Below, piece after piece: positions 24,340 through 36,210 of a stretch of DNA of 36,335 bases (the stretch's first letter is position 1; every line of letters begins with the position of its first letter). The notes beneath the pieces were generated by a model. That model worked only from the letters and a program-made list of their open reading frames with translations. It was not told where the DNA came from and made no database searches. A program made the translations under genes and the position numbers. The stretch spans positions 1-36,335 of the forward strand of contig NZ_JRKN01000031.1 of the NCBI RefSeq assembly GCF_000763905.1. The letters run 5' to 3'. This DNA is from Paracoccus halophilus (GTDB lineage Bacteria > Pseudomonadota > Alphaproteobacteria > Rhodobacterales > Rhodobacteraceae).

Positions 24340-25062
24340 ATGGACGCCTTGACGACACCGCCCGGAAACTGCCCCGAACTGCCGAAGCCCCGCAGCTTCT
24401 GGCAGCGCATCGCCGACCGGTTCATGGCCATCGTCGGCGCCCGCCGGCCAGCGACGCCGCCCGAGAAATCCGTGGCCTTCACCATCGCGATCATCTCGCT
24501 GGGGGCCAAGCTGGCCAAGGCCGACGGCGCCGTCGCCCGCTCCGAGGTGGCGGCCTTTCGCCGGCTGTTCATCATCCCCCGGGCCGAGGAAAAGAACGCC
24601 GCCCGCGTGTTCGATCTGGCACGCCAGGATGTCGCAGGCTTCGACGCCTGGGCGCATCGCATCGCGCGCATGTTCCCGCCCGGCGATCCGGTGCTGGCCG
24701 ACATCATCGAGGGGCTGTTCATCATCGCCGTCGCTGACAGCGAACTGCACGAGGCCGAGATCATCTTTATCGACGAGGTGGCGCGCATCTTCGGCATTCC
24801 GCCCCGACAGGTCGCCAGCATCCGCGCCCGCCATGACCGGCGCGAGGGCTGCCCCTCATGCGAGGTTCTGGGCGTCACCCCCGACACCCCCCTGCCCGAG
24901 GCGCGCAAGCGCTGGCGCGATCTGGTGCGCGAATCGCATCCCGACCGCGCCATCGCCCGCGGCCTGCCGCCCGAGGCGATCCGCCTGGCCGAGGCCCGCA
25001 CCCGCGCCCTGAACGAAGCCTGGGAGACGTTTCGCAACATGTGCCGCGCCCGCACCGCCTGA
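24340..25062 (+). CDS. TerB/J-domain protein (DjlA-like, cytosolic)
   Basis: The 240-residue protein combines an N-terminal TerB-like helical domain (about 45-160, with FTIAIISLGAKLAKADGAV, FRRLFIIP and a second acidic ADSELHEAEIIFIDEVARIFGI) and a C-terminal J domain (about 172-237). The J domain has the HPD tripeptide at 200-202 that stimulates DnaK ATPase. This is the domain order of the co-chaperone DjlA, but the membrane anchor of enteric DjlA is missing; the N-terminus is polar. Similar proteins are common in alphaproteobacteria and lack defined clients. The ATG at 24340 is the natural start, though the ribosome-binding site is weak. Confidence 0.85.
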   Translation: MDALTTPPGNCPELPKPRSFWQRIADRFMAIVGARRPATPPEKSVAFTIAIISLGAKLAKADGAVARSEVAAFRRLFIIPRAEEKNAARVFDLARQDVAGFDAWAHRIARMFPPGDPVLADIIEGLFIIAVADSELHEAEIIFIDEVARIFGIPPRQVASIRARHDRREGCPSCEVLGVTPDTPLPEARKRWRDLVRESHPDRAIARGLPPEAIRLAEARTRALNEAWETFRNMCRARTA

Positions 25063-25125
25063 GCGGGCGGAACCTTTCGCCCGCGCCAGCGGTTCGCCCG
25101 GAGGAGATACCGAAAGGACACGCCC

Positions 25126-25629
25126 ATGCGCAGCGATTTCGCCCTGATCCTTTTCCTTGCGCTGGCGGCGCCGGCATCGGGGCTGGCGCAGGGCTGGACG
25201 CCGCCGGCGGCCGAAGACCCCGCGCCGGAGAGCAGCGAAGGCGGTGACGGCAATGGCGCCCTGTTTGAGCGCGGGCTGGAAAGCTTCATGCAGAACATGC
25301 TGAAAGAGGCCGAGCCGCATCTGGAACGGCTGGGCCGCGATCTGGGCGATACCATGCTGTCGCTGCGCCCGGTTTTTCAGGATCTGGGCAAGCTGATGGA
25401 TGATGTGCAGAACTATCAGGCGCCCGAGCGGCTGGAGAACGGCGATATCCTGATCCGGCGCCGCGCGGATGCACCGCCACCACCGCCGGTGGGGGATGCG
25501 CTTCGCGAGATGCTGCGGCCCGCACCCGGCGACGATCCGCGCCTGAACCCCGAGCGCGATCCCGGTCCCGACGCGCCGCCGCGCGACATCCTGCCGGAAC
25601 TGCCGCCCGGTCCGCAGATCGAGCTTTAA
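25126..25629 (+). CDS. Small exported protein of unknown function
   Basis: The 167-residue product starts with a clear signal peptide (MRSDFALILFLALAAPASGL, cleavage near AQG at 24-25). The mature part has an acidic linker, a helical core (about 45-100: LFERGLESFMQNMLKEAE, LERLGRDLGDTMLSLRP, FQDLGKLMDDVQNY), and a proline-rich, low-complexity tail (about 110-167). I recognise no enzymatic motif. Comparable proteins occur next to DjlA-like genes in Rhodobacteraceae as far as I recall. An AAAGGA site lies upstream of the ATG. The stop codon overlaps that of the convergent glycosyltransferase gene, leaving no room for a terminator. Confidence 0.75.
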   Translation: MRSDFALILFLALAAPASGLAQGWTPPAAEDPAPESSEGGDGNGALFERGLESFMQNMLKEAEPHLERLGRDLGDTMLSLRPVFQDLGKLMDDVQNYQAPERLENGDILIRRRADAPPPPPVGDALREMLRPAPGDDPRLNPERDPGPDAPPRDILPELPPGPQIEL

Positions 25630-26857
25630 CCCCCAGTCCCGACGGGGGCGAAGCTTTCCACCCATTCGACCAGCCGCGGCAGGCTTTTCGTCCTCAGATC
25701 GTATTGCCCCACGATCAGATCGCGCGCGGCCTGTTTCATCCGCGCCGCCTCCGGGTCCTCGCCGGCAAGCCCGCGGATCAGCGCCGCCTCAAGCGCGGGC
25801 TGGTCGAAAAACGGCACCAGCCGCCCGGTTTCCCCCTCGCGCAGCACTTCGCGAACCGGCTCGGTATCCGAGCCGACGATATAGCAGCCCGCCGCCATCG
25901 CCTCGGTCAGCGACCAGCTGAGCACAAAGGGATAGGTCAGATAGCAATGCACGCGGCTGATCTGCAGCAGCGACAGGTATTGCCGATAGGGGACCCGGCC
26001 GAGGAAATGGATACGCGTCAGGTCAAGCTGGCCGTCCAGCTCGGCCAGCAGCTTTTCCTTCCAGCTGTCGGCATCCCTGGGCTTGGCGCCATAGCTGACG
26101 GCATCGGCCCCGACCAGCACCACCTGCGCATCGGGCCGGGCCCGCATCACGCCGGGCAAGGCCCGCATCAGGCGATGAAAGCCGCGATAGGGTTCGAGCG
26201 AGCGCGAGACATAGCTCAGGACCTCGTCGCCCGGGCGCAGCCTGCGCCCGTCGGGCAGCGCCAGTTCGGCCTGCGGGTCGGGCTTGACGATGCCGGTGTC
26301 GATGCCGTCATGGATCACCGTCAGCTTCTGGCGAAGCTCGGGCGGGAACGAGCCGGCCTGATAGCCGGTCGGCGCCAGCCCGGCATCCGCCTGCACCAGC
26401 CCCTGGATCAGATGGGCCGAGCGCGCGACCGTGCTCACCCGGCCCTCATCGGTATCGGGGCTGACCTCGGGGTCGAAACCCACGTCATGGCCGCGCGTGC
26501 GATACAGAAGCTCGGCATAGACCAGCAGCCTTGCATCGGGATAGATTTCGCGCAGAAACAGCGTCTCGCCCCAGCCGCTATGGCCAAAGATCAGATCGGG
26601 GACGAAGCCGTGCCGGTCGCGCAGCGCGCGGCAGCCGCGCGCCGCCAGCCAGCCGCGCTCGGTATATTCGCAATAGGTGCTGCCCAGCATCCGCGGCATC
26701 GCCAACTCCTGCGGCGTCTTGTAACGCACCGCCCTGACCGGCGAGGGGCGCTGGTTCTTTTCATCCGTCAGCGCCAGAACCTCGTGCCCGCGCGCGGCCA
26801 GGGCGGGCGCCAGATGCAGGAACTGGCCGGGAAAGTTCTGATGGACGAACAGGATCT

Positions 26858-26861
<4 letters not shown>
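25626..26861 (-). CDS. GT4-like glycosyltransferase
   Basis: The 411-residue protein has the two-domain GT-B organisation. The N-terminal block MKILFVHQNFPGQFLHLAPA precedes ALAARGHEVLALT. The C-terminal nucleotide-sugar half shows LSYVSRSLEPYRGFHRLMRA, VVLVGADAVSYG, IHFLGRVPYRQYLSLLQ and PFVLSWSLTEAMAAGCYIVGSDTEPVREVL, with the conserved E-x-x-x-x-G near 330. A cytosolic retaining glycosyltransferase is expected; acceptor and donor are unknown. It overlaps yejF by 4 bases (ATGA), so it is translated as the fifth gene of the yejABEF operon, an odd partner for a peptide importer. No polysaccharide cluster is nearby. Confidence 0.88.
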
Positions 26862-28452
<1,591 letters not shown>

Positions 28453-28456
<4 letters not shown>

Positions 28457-29559
28457 CGGAATGTCTTTCTTGGGTCGAAGGCGTCGCGGATGCCCTCGAA
28501 GATGAAGACCAGCAGCGACAGCATGATCGCAAAGGAAAAGAAGGCGGTGAAACCCAGCCATGGCGCCTGCAGGTTCTGCTTGGCTTGCAGGGCCAGTTCG
28601 CCCAGCGACGGCGCCGAGGTGGGCAGCCCGTAGCCCAGATAATCCAGCGCCGCCAGCGACGAGATGGTGCCGGTGACGACAAAGGGCAGCATGGTCAGCG
28701 TCGCCACCATGGCATTGGGCAGGATATGGCGGAACATGATCTTGCGGTCGGACACGCCAAGCGCGCGCGCCGCGCGGACATATTCGAAATTCCGCGCCCG
28801 CAGGAACTCGGCGCGCACGACGCCGACCAGCGCCGGCCAGCCGAACAGGATCGAGACAAAGACCAGCAGCCAGAAGCTGCGCCCCAGGATCGCGAACAGG
28901 ATGATGATGACGTAAAGCGAAGGGGTCGAGGCCCAGATCTCCAGCACCCGCTGGAATATCAGATCGGTGCGGCCGCCGAAATAGCCCTGCACCGCCCCCG
29001 CCGCGATGCCGATGGCCGAGCCGACGACGGTCACGATCAGCGTGAACAGGATCGACAGGCGAAAGCCATAGATCACCCGCGCCAGCACGTCGCGCGAGGT
29101 GTCGTCGGTGCCCAGCAGATGCGCCGCGTCGGGCGGGCTGGGCGCGGTGCCGACATTGTTGATGGTGCGATAGTGATAGGGGACCGGCGGCCAGATCATC
29201 CAGCCGGCCTCGACCGGCTCGCCGGCGATCTGGCCGGTCTCGGCGGCCTCGCGGGTGACGCCTTCGGGGTCGTCCCAGCATTCCTGCCGGCCGCCGGTGC
29301 GGATCAGGCATTGCACGCCGGGATCGGTATAGATCGCCTCGGTTCCGAAATCGCCGCCAAAGGCGGTCTCGGGATAGAACTGGTAGACCGGAAAGAACAG
29401 CTCGCCCCGGTAGCTGACCACGATCGGTTTGTCATTCGCGACCAGTTCCGCGAACATCGACACGACGAAGAATACCGAGAATATGACCAGCGACCAGAAG
29501 GCGCGCGTGTTGCGGCGGAAATTCCGCAGCCGGCGGCGGTTCAGTTCCGATATCGCCAT
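28453..29559 (-). CDS. yejE: Peptide ABC transporter permease YejE
   Basis: The 368-residue inner-membrane protein starts with SELNRRRLRNFRRNTRAFW and a first membrane helix at about 22-44. A long periplasmic insert follows (about 45-155, with KPIVVSYRGELFFPVYQFYPE and PPVPYHYRTINNVGTAPSPP), which is characteristic of YejE. The permease core then shows LLGTDDTSRDVLARVIYGFRLS and the ATPase-contact region YVRAARALGVSDRKIMFRHILPNA. Its ATG shares one base with the yejB stop (TGATG). Confidence 0.94.
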
Positions 29560-30701
29560 CAGCCCGCCCTCCGCTCGAAGTCGATGCGTGGATCGACCAG
29601 CACATACATCAGGTCCGAGAGGATCCCGACCAGCAGCCCCAGCAGGCCAAAGACGTAAAGCGTGCCGAAGATCACCGGATAGTCGCGCTGCACGGTCGCC
29701 TCGAATCCCAGCCGGCCCAGCCCGTCCAGCGAAAAGATCGTCTCGATCAGGATGGACGAGCCGAAGAACACGCCCAGGAACATCGCCGGAAAGCCCGCGA
29801 TCACGATCAGCATGGCATTGCGGAACACATGGCCGTAAAGCACGCGCCGCTCGGTCAGGCCCTTGGCGCGGGCGGTCATCACATATTGCTTGTTGATCTC
29901 GTCCAGAAAGCTGTTCTTGGTCAGCAGCGTCAGCGTGGCAAAGCTGGCGATGGTGATCGAGATCACCGGCAGCGTGATGTGCCACAGGTAATCCCGGATC
30001 TTGCCGACAAGGCTGAGCTGGTCGAAATTCTCGCTGGTCAGCCCGCGCAGCGGAAATATCTGCCAGTACGAGCCGCCCGCGAACAGCACCATCAGCAGCA
30101 CCGCGAACAGAAAGGCCGGGATCGCATAGCCGATGATGATCGCGCCGCTGGTCCATGTGTCAAAGGGCGTGCCGTTCCTGACCGCCTTGCGGATGCCCAG
30201 CGGGATCGAGACGATATAGGCGATCAGCGTCGACCACAGCCCCAGCGTGATCGAGACCGGCATCTTCTCGACCACCAGATCCATCACCGAAATCGAGCGA
30301 AAGAAGCTGGTCCCGAAATCAAAGCGCAGATAGTTGCCCATCATGATGAAGAAGCGCCGGACCGCGCCGATCTTTTCCTTGCGGCATTCCGCGGCCTTCA
30401 GGTCCGGCTCGCCCTGATAGCCGGGCGCGCAGACGATCTCGGCGAATCCCATCTGCACTTCCAGCCGGTCCAGCAGTTCCGGCGGGATGCCGCGGGCGCC
30501 GGCATATTCGCTGGTTTGCAACTGCGCGTCATTGCCGCCGCCGGTGATGTTGCGCAAGGCATCGCCTTCGCCCTGGACGCGGGCGATGATCTGCTCGATC
30601 GGGCCGCCGGGGACGAATTGCGTCAGCGCAAAGTTGACCAGCATGATGCCGATCAATGTGGGTATGATCAGCAGCAAACGCCGCAGGATATAGGCTGCCA
30701 T
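29559..30701 (-). CDS. yejB: Peptide ABC transporter permease YejB
   Basis: The 380-residue permease begins with [19 protein letters not shown], then [18 protein letters not shown], the DppB-type N-terminus. A long polar periplasmic loop follows (about 40-130, containing two cysteines in [19 protein letters not shown]), typical of YejB rather than OppB. The C-terminal core includes [24 protein letters not shown], the ATPase-contact loop, and ends in [12 protein letters not shown]. It lies 46 bp after yejA. Confidence 0.94.
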   Translation of the reverse strand: MAAYILRRLLLIIPTLIGIMLVNFALTQFVPGGPIEQIIARVQGEGDALRNITGGGNDAQLQTSEYAGARGIPPELLDRLEVQMGFAEIVCAPGYQGEPDLKAAECRKEKIGAVRRFFIMMGNYLRFDFGTSFFRSISVMDLVVEKMPVSITLGLWSTLIAYIVSIPLGIRKAVRNGTPFDTWTSGAIIIGYAIPAFLFAVLLMVLFAGGSYWQIFPLRGLTSENFDQLSLVGKIRDYLWHITLPVISITIASFATLTLLTKNSFLDEINKQYVMTARAKGLTERRVLYGHVFRNAMLIVIAGFPAMFLGVFFGSSILIETIFSLDGLGRLGFEATVQRDYPVIFGTLYVFGLLGLLVGILSDLMYVLVDPRIDFERRAG

Positions 30702-30747
30702 CCGCCCCGCCTCTTGTCCCGTGCTGCCCCGCGCCGACCCGGAAGGG

Positions 30748-32625
30748 TCAGCGCAGCGCGCCGGATTGTTTCAGCTTTGCCGCCTTATCCGCGTCATACC
30801 ACCAGAAATCAAGCTCACCCAGAGCAAAGGGCGGGATGGTCTCGGGGTGGCCAAAAATATCGTAATAGGCGATGGTGTGATCGGCGCGGTACCATTGCGG
30901 CACCCAGAAGCGCAGCGCCCGCAGGCTGCGGTCCAGCGCCCTGACCAGCGTATCCATGTCCTCGCGGGTCTCGGTCTCGATCCCCTTTCGGATCAGCGCA
31001 TCGATGGCCGGGTTGGCCAGCCCCATCGGGTTGAACACATCGCCGACATTCTCCGAGCCAAAGATCTGCTCGTCCCCGCCGCCGACGGTATAGCCGAGCA
31101 AGGCGAAATTGTCGGTGATCATGTCGAAATCGTGGCTGCGGGTGCGGGTGGTCATCTCGGCATCGTCGATGCGCGTGTTCACCGCGTCGATGCCAAGCGC
31201 CCGCAGGTTCTGCACGAATGGATTGATAACCCGGTCGAAGCTCTGGTTATCGTTGAGGATTTCCAGCGTCAGCTTTTCGCCCTTCTGGTTCTGGCGCATG
31301 CCGTCCGGGCCGGGCGTCCAGCCCGCCTCGTTCAGGAGCGCCGAGGCCTTGCGAAGATTGGCGCGGTCAAGCTGGGTCTTGCCCGAGACGGGCTGCACCA
31401 CCGCGTCCTCGGTCAGGATGCCTTCGGGCAGGTCCTTGGCCAGCGGCCGCAGCAGTTCCAGCTCGGCCTCGCCGGGCTTGCCCTCGGCTTTCAGCGGGCT
31501 GTTGTCCCAGAAGGAATTGACCCGCGTGTTCAGACCGTAAAACAGCGTCTCGTTCGACCATTCGAAGTTGAACATCAGCGAAATCGCCTCGCGCACGCGG
31601 ATATCCTGCCATTTCTCGCGCCGCAGGTTGAAGATCCAGGACTGCCCGCCGGCCAGCCCGCCATCGGGCAGCATCTCCTTTTTCACCGCGCCGGATTGCA
31701 CCGCCGGAAAGTCGTAGCGCGTCGCCCAATGCAGCGAGGAGGACTCGTTGCGGAAGGTATAGACGCCGGCCTTGAAGGCCTCGAAGGCGGCATCGTAATC
31801 GCCGAAATATTCCAGCCGGATGCGGTCGAAATTATGCCGCCCGACATTGATCGGCAGGTCCCTGCCCCAGTAATCGGCATTGCGGCGCATGACCATCGAG
31901 CGACCGAAATCCGCGGAATCAAAGACATAGGGCCCGGATCCCAGAAACGGGATATTGCTGGACTGCTCGATATCGCGCTTGTTCTTGCGAAAATCCTCGC
32001 GCGAGAACACGATCTGGCTGCCGACCTGCTGGATCACGTCGCGGCGCGGATAGCCGGGCTGGAACATGAACTTGATGGTCTGCGGGTCGATGACCTCGGC
32101 CTTGGCGACGATGCGCGAAATCGCCGTGCGATAGGAGGACAGGCCGAAATCGCGCAGCAGCTCGAACGAAAACAGCACGTCATGCGCGGTCAGCGGCGTG
32201 CCGTCGGAAAACCTCGCCTCGGGGCGTAGCTTGAAGATCACCCAATCGCGGCTTTCGGGATATTCGATCGTCTCGCACAGCAGGCAATAGGCCGCGCCTT
32301 CTTCGTCGGCGGGGCTTTCCATCAAGCGCTCAAGCATCATCACCGACATGAAATTCGCCCGCCCGCGATGGGTAAACGGGTTGTAGCTGTCGAATCCGCC
32401 GAGCGCCGATAACGAGATCTCGCCGCCCTTGGGCGCCTCGGGGTTCACATAGCGAAACTGCGTGAAATCGGCGGGCAGATCCGGTTCGCCGAAGGTGGCG
32501 ATGCCGTGCGACACGATGGTCCTGGGTTTCTGCGGTGCCGGCTCGGGGGTCTGGGCAAGGCCCATGGCGGGCAAGAACGAAAGCAGCAGGGCCATCGGGG
32601 CGTGTCGCAGAAAGGGCATTTTCAT
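30748..32625 (-). CDS. yejA: Extracellular solute-binding protein YejA
   Basis: The 625-residue protein is a family-5 periplasmic binding protein for peptides. A signal peptide of about 24 residues ends in AMGLAQ. The mature N-terminus has [20 protein letters not shown], then [18 protein letters not shown] and [11 protein letters not shown], a strong YejA signature. [15 protein letters not shown] and FRPGYP-like [17 protein letters not shown] follow. Its C-terminal [20 protein letters not shown] is also typical. It heads the yejABEF operon; in Escherichia coli and Sinorhizobium the system imports peptide-nucleotide antibiotics, and in Brucella it affects peptide resistance. Confidence 0.94.
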   Translation of the reverse strand: MKMPFLRHAPMALLLSFLPAMGLAQTPEPAPQKPRTIVSHGIATFGEPDLPADFTQFRYVNPEAPKGGEISLSALGGFDSYNPFTHRGRANFMSVMMLERLMESPADEEGAAYCLLCETIEYPESRDWVIFKLRPEARFSDGTPLTAHDVLFSFELLRDFGLSSYRTAISRIVAKAEVIDPQTIKFMFQPGYPRRDVIQQVGSQIVFSREDFRKNKRDIEQSSNIPFLGSGPYVFDSADFGRSMVMRRNADYWGRDLPINVGRHNFDRIRLEYFGDYDAAFEAFKAGVYTFRNESSSLHWATRYDFPAVQSGAVKKEMLPDGGLAGGQSWIFNLRREKWQDIRVREAISLMFNFEWSNETLFYGLNTRVNSFWDNSPLKAEGKPGEAELELLRPLAKDLPEGILTEDAVVQPVSGKTQLDRANLRKASALLNEAGWTPGPDGMRQNQKGEKLTLEILNDNQSFDRVINPFVQNLRALGIDAVNTRIDDAEMTTRTRSHDFDMITDNFALLGYTVGGGDEQIFGSENVGDVFNPMGLANPAIDALIRKGIETETREDMDTLVRALDRSLRALRFWVPQWYRADHTIAYYDIFGHPETIPPFALGELDFWWYDADKAAKLKQSGALR

Positions 32626-32756
32626 CGGGTCTTGTTGATCCTCTTGGCTCGTTCGGGCCCGTCGCGGGGCCGCCTCGGCGCAAGGCTAACAGGCATGCGC
32701 CCGCGTTCAACATGCAATTGCGTGATCCAGCGCCGGACATGGCGGCACCGGAAACG

Positions 32757-32782
32757 AAAAAGGGCGCCCCTGCGGGACGCCC
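32757..32782 (-). terminator. Rho-independent terminator after cycM
   Basis: On the minus strand GGGCGTCCC pairs with GGGGCGCCC (one G-T wobble) around a 3-base loop, followed by TTTTT at 32761-32757. It lies 24 bases past the cycM stop and insulates cycM from yejA. Confidence 0.85.
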
Positions 32783-32806
32783 GTATCACGCCGATGGCAG
32801 CGGCTC

Positions 32807-33325
32807 TTACGGCTGGCTTTCCAGATAGGCGATCAGATTGGCGCGGTCCTCGATCTTCTTCAGGCCGGCAAAGGCCATCTTGGTGCCCTTCACGACGCCT
32901 TTCGGATCGGCCAGGAATTCCTGAAGCGCCTCGGGCGTCCAGTCGCCGCCATGGGCGACCATGCCGTCGGAATAGCTGAAGCCGCCGATGCTGGCGACCG
33001 CACGGCCGATCACGCCGTTCAGATGCGGGCCGACCCCGTCGGTGCCATCCAGCTTGTGGCAGGCCTTGCACTTGCCAAAGACCTTTTCGCCCGCCGCCGC
33101 ATCGGCCGAGGCCATGACGGTCGCGAAATCGGGGCCTTCTTCGGCCGCTTCGGCCTCGCCGCCCGCATCCTCGACCGGGATCGAATAGGCCTGCACCATT
33201 TCGCCGTCATGGCTTTCGGTTCCGACAGTGTAAATCGCCGACGCAGCCCAGTTCATCAGCAACAGAAACAGAAGCGAGCCGATCAGCGCGCCGGCTGCCT
33301 TGGTGACGGTCATGGTGTCGAACAT
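32807..33325 (-). CDS. cycM: Membrane-anchored cytochrome c552
   Basis: The 172-residue protein starts with a membrane anchor (about 10-32, [20 protein letters not shown]). An acidic spacer (about 35-70, rich in Glu and Ala) follows, then a class I cytochrome c domain with the heme motif CKACH at 86-90 and the distal methionine in KGTKMAF (Met150). In Paracoccus denitrificans, CycM passes electrons from the bc1 complex to the aa3 oxidase. The layout and the short [10 protein letters not shown] motif fit that protein closely. It is monocistronic, with a candidate promoter upstream and a strong terminator downstream. Confidence 0.92.
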   Translation of the reverse strand: MFDTMTVTKAAGALIGSLLFLLLMNWAASAIYTVGTESHDGEMVQAYSIPVEDAGGEAEAAEEGPDFATVMASADAAAGEKVFGKCKACHKLDGTDGVGPHLNGVIGRAVASIGGFSYSDGMVAHGGDWTPEALQEFLADPKGVVKGTKMAFAGLKKIEDRANLIAYLESQP

Positions 33326-33370
33326 GTCTGCGGATCCCTTGTGCGGTCTGTCCGTGGATTTCGTCAGCTA

Positions 33371-33398
33371 TCTATCCGCTTTTGTTCCGGCGGTTCAA
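33371..33398 (-). promoter_or_regulatory. Candidate promoter of cycM
   Basis: On the minus strand TTGAAC (33398-33393, 4 of 6 to the -35 consensus) is followed after 16 bases by GATAGA (33376-33371, 3 of 6 to the -10), giving a leader of about 40 bases. The fit is modest. Confidence 0.3.
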
Positions 33399-33486
33399 GG
33401 TATAGTTCTCGCCCGCAGGACAGAAAACGGAGATGATCGCGGCCCCATTATGGCCAAGATCGCGCCCAGAAAACAAGGTGTGCCCC

Positions 33487-34368
33487 ATGACCGACGCCAC
33501 TCAATCAAAGGTGATCGCCTTTCAGGGCGAGCCCGGCGCCTACAGCCATCAGGCTTGCCGTTCCTATCGTCCCGACATGGAGGCCCTGCCCTGCCGCACC
33601 TTCGAGGACGTGATCGAGGCGGTGCGCGGCGGCCGCGCGGAACTGGCGATGCTGCCGGTCGAAAACTCGACCTATGGCAGGGTCGCGGATATCCATCACC
33701 TGCTGCCGGAAAGCGGGCTGCACATCATCGACGAGGGTTTCGTGCGCGTCCGCATCAGCCTGCTCGCGGTGCCCGGCACGCAGCTTGCCGAGGTGCGCGA
33801 GGCGATGAGCCATCCGGTCCTGCTGGGCCAGTGCCGCGGCTTTCTGCGCCGTCATGAGATTCGCGGCATCGTCGGCGCGGACACGGCGGGCTCGGCGCTG
33901 GAAATCTCGCGCCGCGGCAATAAGTCGCTGGCCGCGCTGGCCGCGCCGCTGGCCGGCGAGATCTACGGGCTGGAGGAACTGGCGGCCGATATCGAGGACC
34001 GCCAGAACAACACCACGCGCTTCCTGATCATGTCGCGCCAGCCCGATTTCAGCCGCCGCAGCAATCGCGAGGGCGATGGCACCATGATGACCAGCTTCGT
34101 CTTTCGGGTCCGCAACATTCCGGCGGCGCTCTACAAGGCGATGGGCGGCTTCGCGACCAATGGCGTCAATATGACCAAGCTGGAAAGCTACATGGTGGAC
34201 GGCGTGTTTACCGCGACGCAGTTCTATGCCGATATCGAGGGCCATCCCGAGGACGCCAATGTCGCCCGCGCCCTGGAGGAACTGGATTACTTTACCTCCA
34301 GCCTGAACGTGCTGGGCGTCTATCCGGCCGATCCGCTGCGCGCCCGGCAACTCGCGCAGGCGGGCTGA
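33487..34368 (+). CDS. pheA: Prephenate dehydratase
   Basis: This enzyme converts prephenate to phenylpyruvate, the committed step of phenylalanine synthesis. The 293-residue protein has the dehydratase domain (about 8-185: IAFQGEPGAYSHQA, LPVENSTYGRVADIHHLL, and the catalytic TTRF at 176-179) and a C-terminal ACT domain (about 203-285: FRVRNIPAALYKAMGGFATNGVNM and KLESY), which gives feedback inhibition by phenylalanine. The usual ESRP of the ACT site reads ESYM here, as in other alphaproteobacterial forms as far as I recall. There is no chorismate mutase domain. The ATG at 33487 has an AAGGTG site; the frame extends upstream but without homology. The gene is divergent from cycM. Confidence 0.94.
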   Translation: MTDATQSKVIAFQGEPGAYSHQACRSYRPDMEALPCRTFEDVIEAVRGGRAELAMLPVENSTYGRVADIHHLLPESGLHIIDEGFVRVRISLLAVPGTQLAEVREAMSHPVLLGQCRGFLRRHEIRGIVGADTAGSALEISRRGNKSLAALAAPLAGEIYGLEELAADIEDRQNNTTRFLIMSRQPDFSRRSNREGDGTMMTSFVFRVRNIPAALYKAMGGFATNGVNMTKLESYMVDGVFTATQFYADIEGHPEDANVARALEELDYFTSSLNVLGVYPADPLRARQLAQAG

Positions 34369-34394
34369 GCGCCCGGCCAGCGGTCGGGATCAGG

Positions 34395-34850
34395 TCAGCT
34401 GACCGCCGCGAGATTATCCGCGAATTCGCCGATCCGCTGCGCGAATTTCTTGTCAAGCTGCGGCTTGCCCAGCTTGACGGTCTGCAGGATCAGCCGCGCC
34501 TTCAGGCTGCGCGGCTGCACCTCGGTCACGAAGATCAGCCGCGATTTCGTCTTGGTCAACGCCAGCACGGTCATCTGGATGGACAGGTCGAACTGATCCG
34601 AGCCGCCTTCGATGACGATCGTCTCGGGCGGCTCGATCCGGGTCAGTTGCAGCGACAGCTCGCGATAGCGGCCGCGGAAGTCGAACCCGATCAACCAGCT
34701 CATGCCCACCGCCGGCGCGGTCAGCGCATCCTCGCGCCGCACGCTGGCGCCGCGCCGCGTCAGCATGCGTTCGATGGCATCGAAATTGCTGATGGCACTG
34801 AACAGCGACTCGGCCGACAATTCGGTATCCTGGCGTGTCGAGAACTTCAT
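34395..34850 (-). CDS. SRPBCC-fold (START/Bet v1-like) protein
   Basis: The 151-residue product looks like a single SRPBCC domain: an initial strand MKFSTRQDTELSAESLFSAISNFD, a mid-section with GMSWLIGFDFRGRYRELSLQL, and a long C-terminal helix (LDKKFAQRIGEFADNLAA) that caps the hydrophobic cavity. Ligand and role are unknown; such proteins bind lipids or act with CoxG-like functions. The ATG at 34850 is chosen because the family typically starts with MKF-T; a GTG at 34883 in frame would add 11 residues. It is convergent with pheA and divergent from the cpdB-like gene. Confidence 0.75.
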   Translation of the reverse strand: MKFSTRQDTELSAESLFSAISNFDAIERMLTRRGASVRREDALTAPAVGMSWLIGFDFRGRYRELSLQLTRIEPPETIVIEGGSDQFDLSIQMTVLALTKTKSRLIFVTEVQPRSLKARLILQTVKLGKPQLDKKFAQRIGEFADNLAAVS

Positions 34851-34945
34851 CCTGAACCGATCCGCTTGCTGCCCCTGACTCACTTCGGGCCTATTCCCAT
34901 GTCATCGGCCGGCATGCAAGCACCCCATGAGCAAACAGATCGACA

Positions 34946-34966
34946 TATGCAATCAAGGGTTGCATA
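34946..34966. repeat. Operator-like inverted repeat upstream of the cpdB-like gene
   Basis: TATGCAA (34946-34952) and TTGCATA (34960-34966) are perfect 7-bp arms separated by 7 bases. The centre is 22 bases before the preferred start codon, as expected for a repressor site. The regulator is unknown. Confidence 0.5.
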
Positions 34967-34977
34967 GTGGCCGCGAA

Positions 34978-36210
34978 ATGAACCGGACCAGCTCGACCAT
35001 GTTCGACCGACCCCAAGCAGATGCCGCCGGGCAACCCGACCGGCTGACGCTCCGTATCCTGGCGACCACCGATCTGCACATGCATGTGCTGGGTTATGAT
35101 TATTTCGCCAACCGTCCCGCGCCGCATCTGGGCCTGTCGCGCACCGCCGCGCTGATTTCCCGCGCCCGTGACGCGGTGCCCAACTGCCTGCTGTTCGACA
35201 ATGGCGACTTTCTGCAGGGCAGCCCGATGGGCGATTACCTGGCCGAAGCAAGCGAGGCGGGCAATCGCCGGATACACCCCGCCATCGCCGCGATGAACGC
35301 GCTGGACTATGACGCGGCGACCTTTGGCAACCATGATTTCAGCTATGGCCTGGGTTTTCTGCGCCGGACCGTCGAGGCGGCGGGTTTTCACTATGTCGCC
35401 AGCAATCTGTCGGTCTCGAAACCGTTGCCCAGCGTTCCGGAACTGATCCTGCGGCGCCGGTTCCGCGACCATTGCGGGCAGCCGCAGGATCTGCGCATCG
35501 GCGTTCTGGGGTTCCTGCCGCCGCAAACGGTGGAATGGGAGCCGGGGCTAAAGGCCGATGCCCGGATCGAGGACATCCTGACCGCCGCCCGCGCCGGCAT
35601 TTCGCGCCTGCGGGCCGCCGGCAGCGATCTGATCGTCGCCTTGTCCCATAGCGGCATCGGCGCGCTTGAACCCGCGCCGATGATGGAAAACGCCTCGACC
35701 GCGCTGGCGGCGCTGCCGGGCATCGATGTCGTGATCGCGGGCCACACGCACCGGGTCTTTCCCGCCCCCGATCACCCGGCCGGGCCGGGTATCGATACCG
35801 CGCGCGGCACGCTGGCCGGAAAGCCCGCCGTGATGGCGGGTTTCTGGGGGTCGCATCTTGGCATCATCGACCTTGATCTGCAACGCGAGGCCGGCGGCTG
35901 GCGAATCGCCGCCGCCACCTCGCGCGCCGAGCCGGTCAGCGGCACCGAGGATCACCGCGCCGTCGCCACGCCAGCGCTCGCCGCGCATCGCGAAACCCTG
36001 CGCCATTTCCGTCGCCGCGTCGGCCGGACCGAGCGCCCGCTGAGCAGCTATTTCACCCTGATCGGCAATGATCCGGGTCTGCGCCTTGTCGCCATGGCGC
36101 AACGCTGGCATGTGCGCCACGCCCTGCGCGGCACGCGCTGGCAGGGCCTGCCGATCCTGTCGGCGGTTGCGCCCTTTCGCGCGGGCGGGCGTGGCGGGCC
36201 GCAACATTAG
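34978..36210 (+). pseudogene. cpdB: 2',3'-cyclic-nucleotide phosphodiesterase/3'-nucleotidase, 3' end cut off by an IS element
   Basis: The intact enzyme removes phosphate from 2',3'-cyclic and 3'-nucleotides. The metallophosphatase domain is complete: ILATTDLHMH with the metal-binding DLH, FDNGDFLQGS (GD), FGNHDF (GNHD), LSHSGIG and VIAGHTHRVF (GHTH). The 5'-nucleotidase C-terminal domain, which supplies the substrate-binding part, stops in the conserved run APFRAGGRGGP, after which only QH and a TAG remain. The TAG is formed at the junction with an IS5-type element, so a large C-terminal part is missing. The start is uncertain: 34978 (MNRTSS) is preferred because of the dyad upstream, with 34927 and 35000 as alternatives. 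No signal peptide is visible at any of them. Residual activity is doubtful. Confidence 0.85.

Noticed and set aside
34393..34404. Perfect 12-bp palindrome GGTCAGCTGACC at the pheA/SRPBCC junction
   Set aside because: It overlaps the SRPBCC stop codon, has no loop or T-run, and 12-bp palindromes of this kind are not rare; too little to call a terminator or operator.
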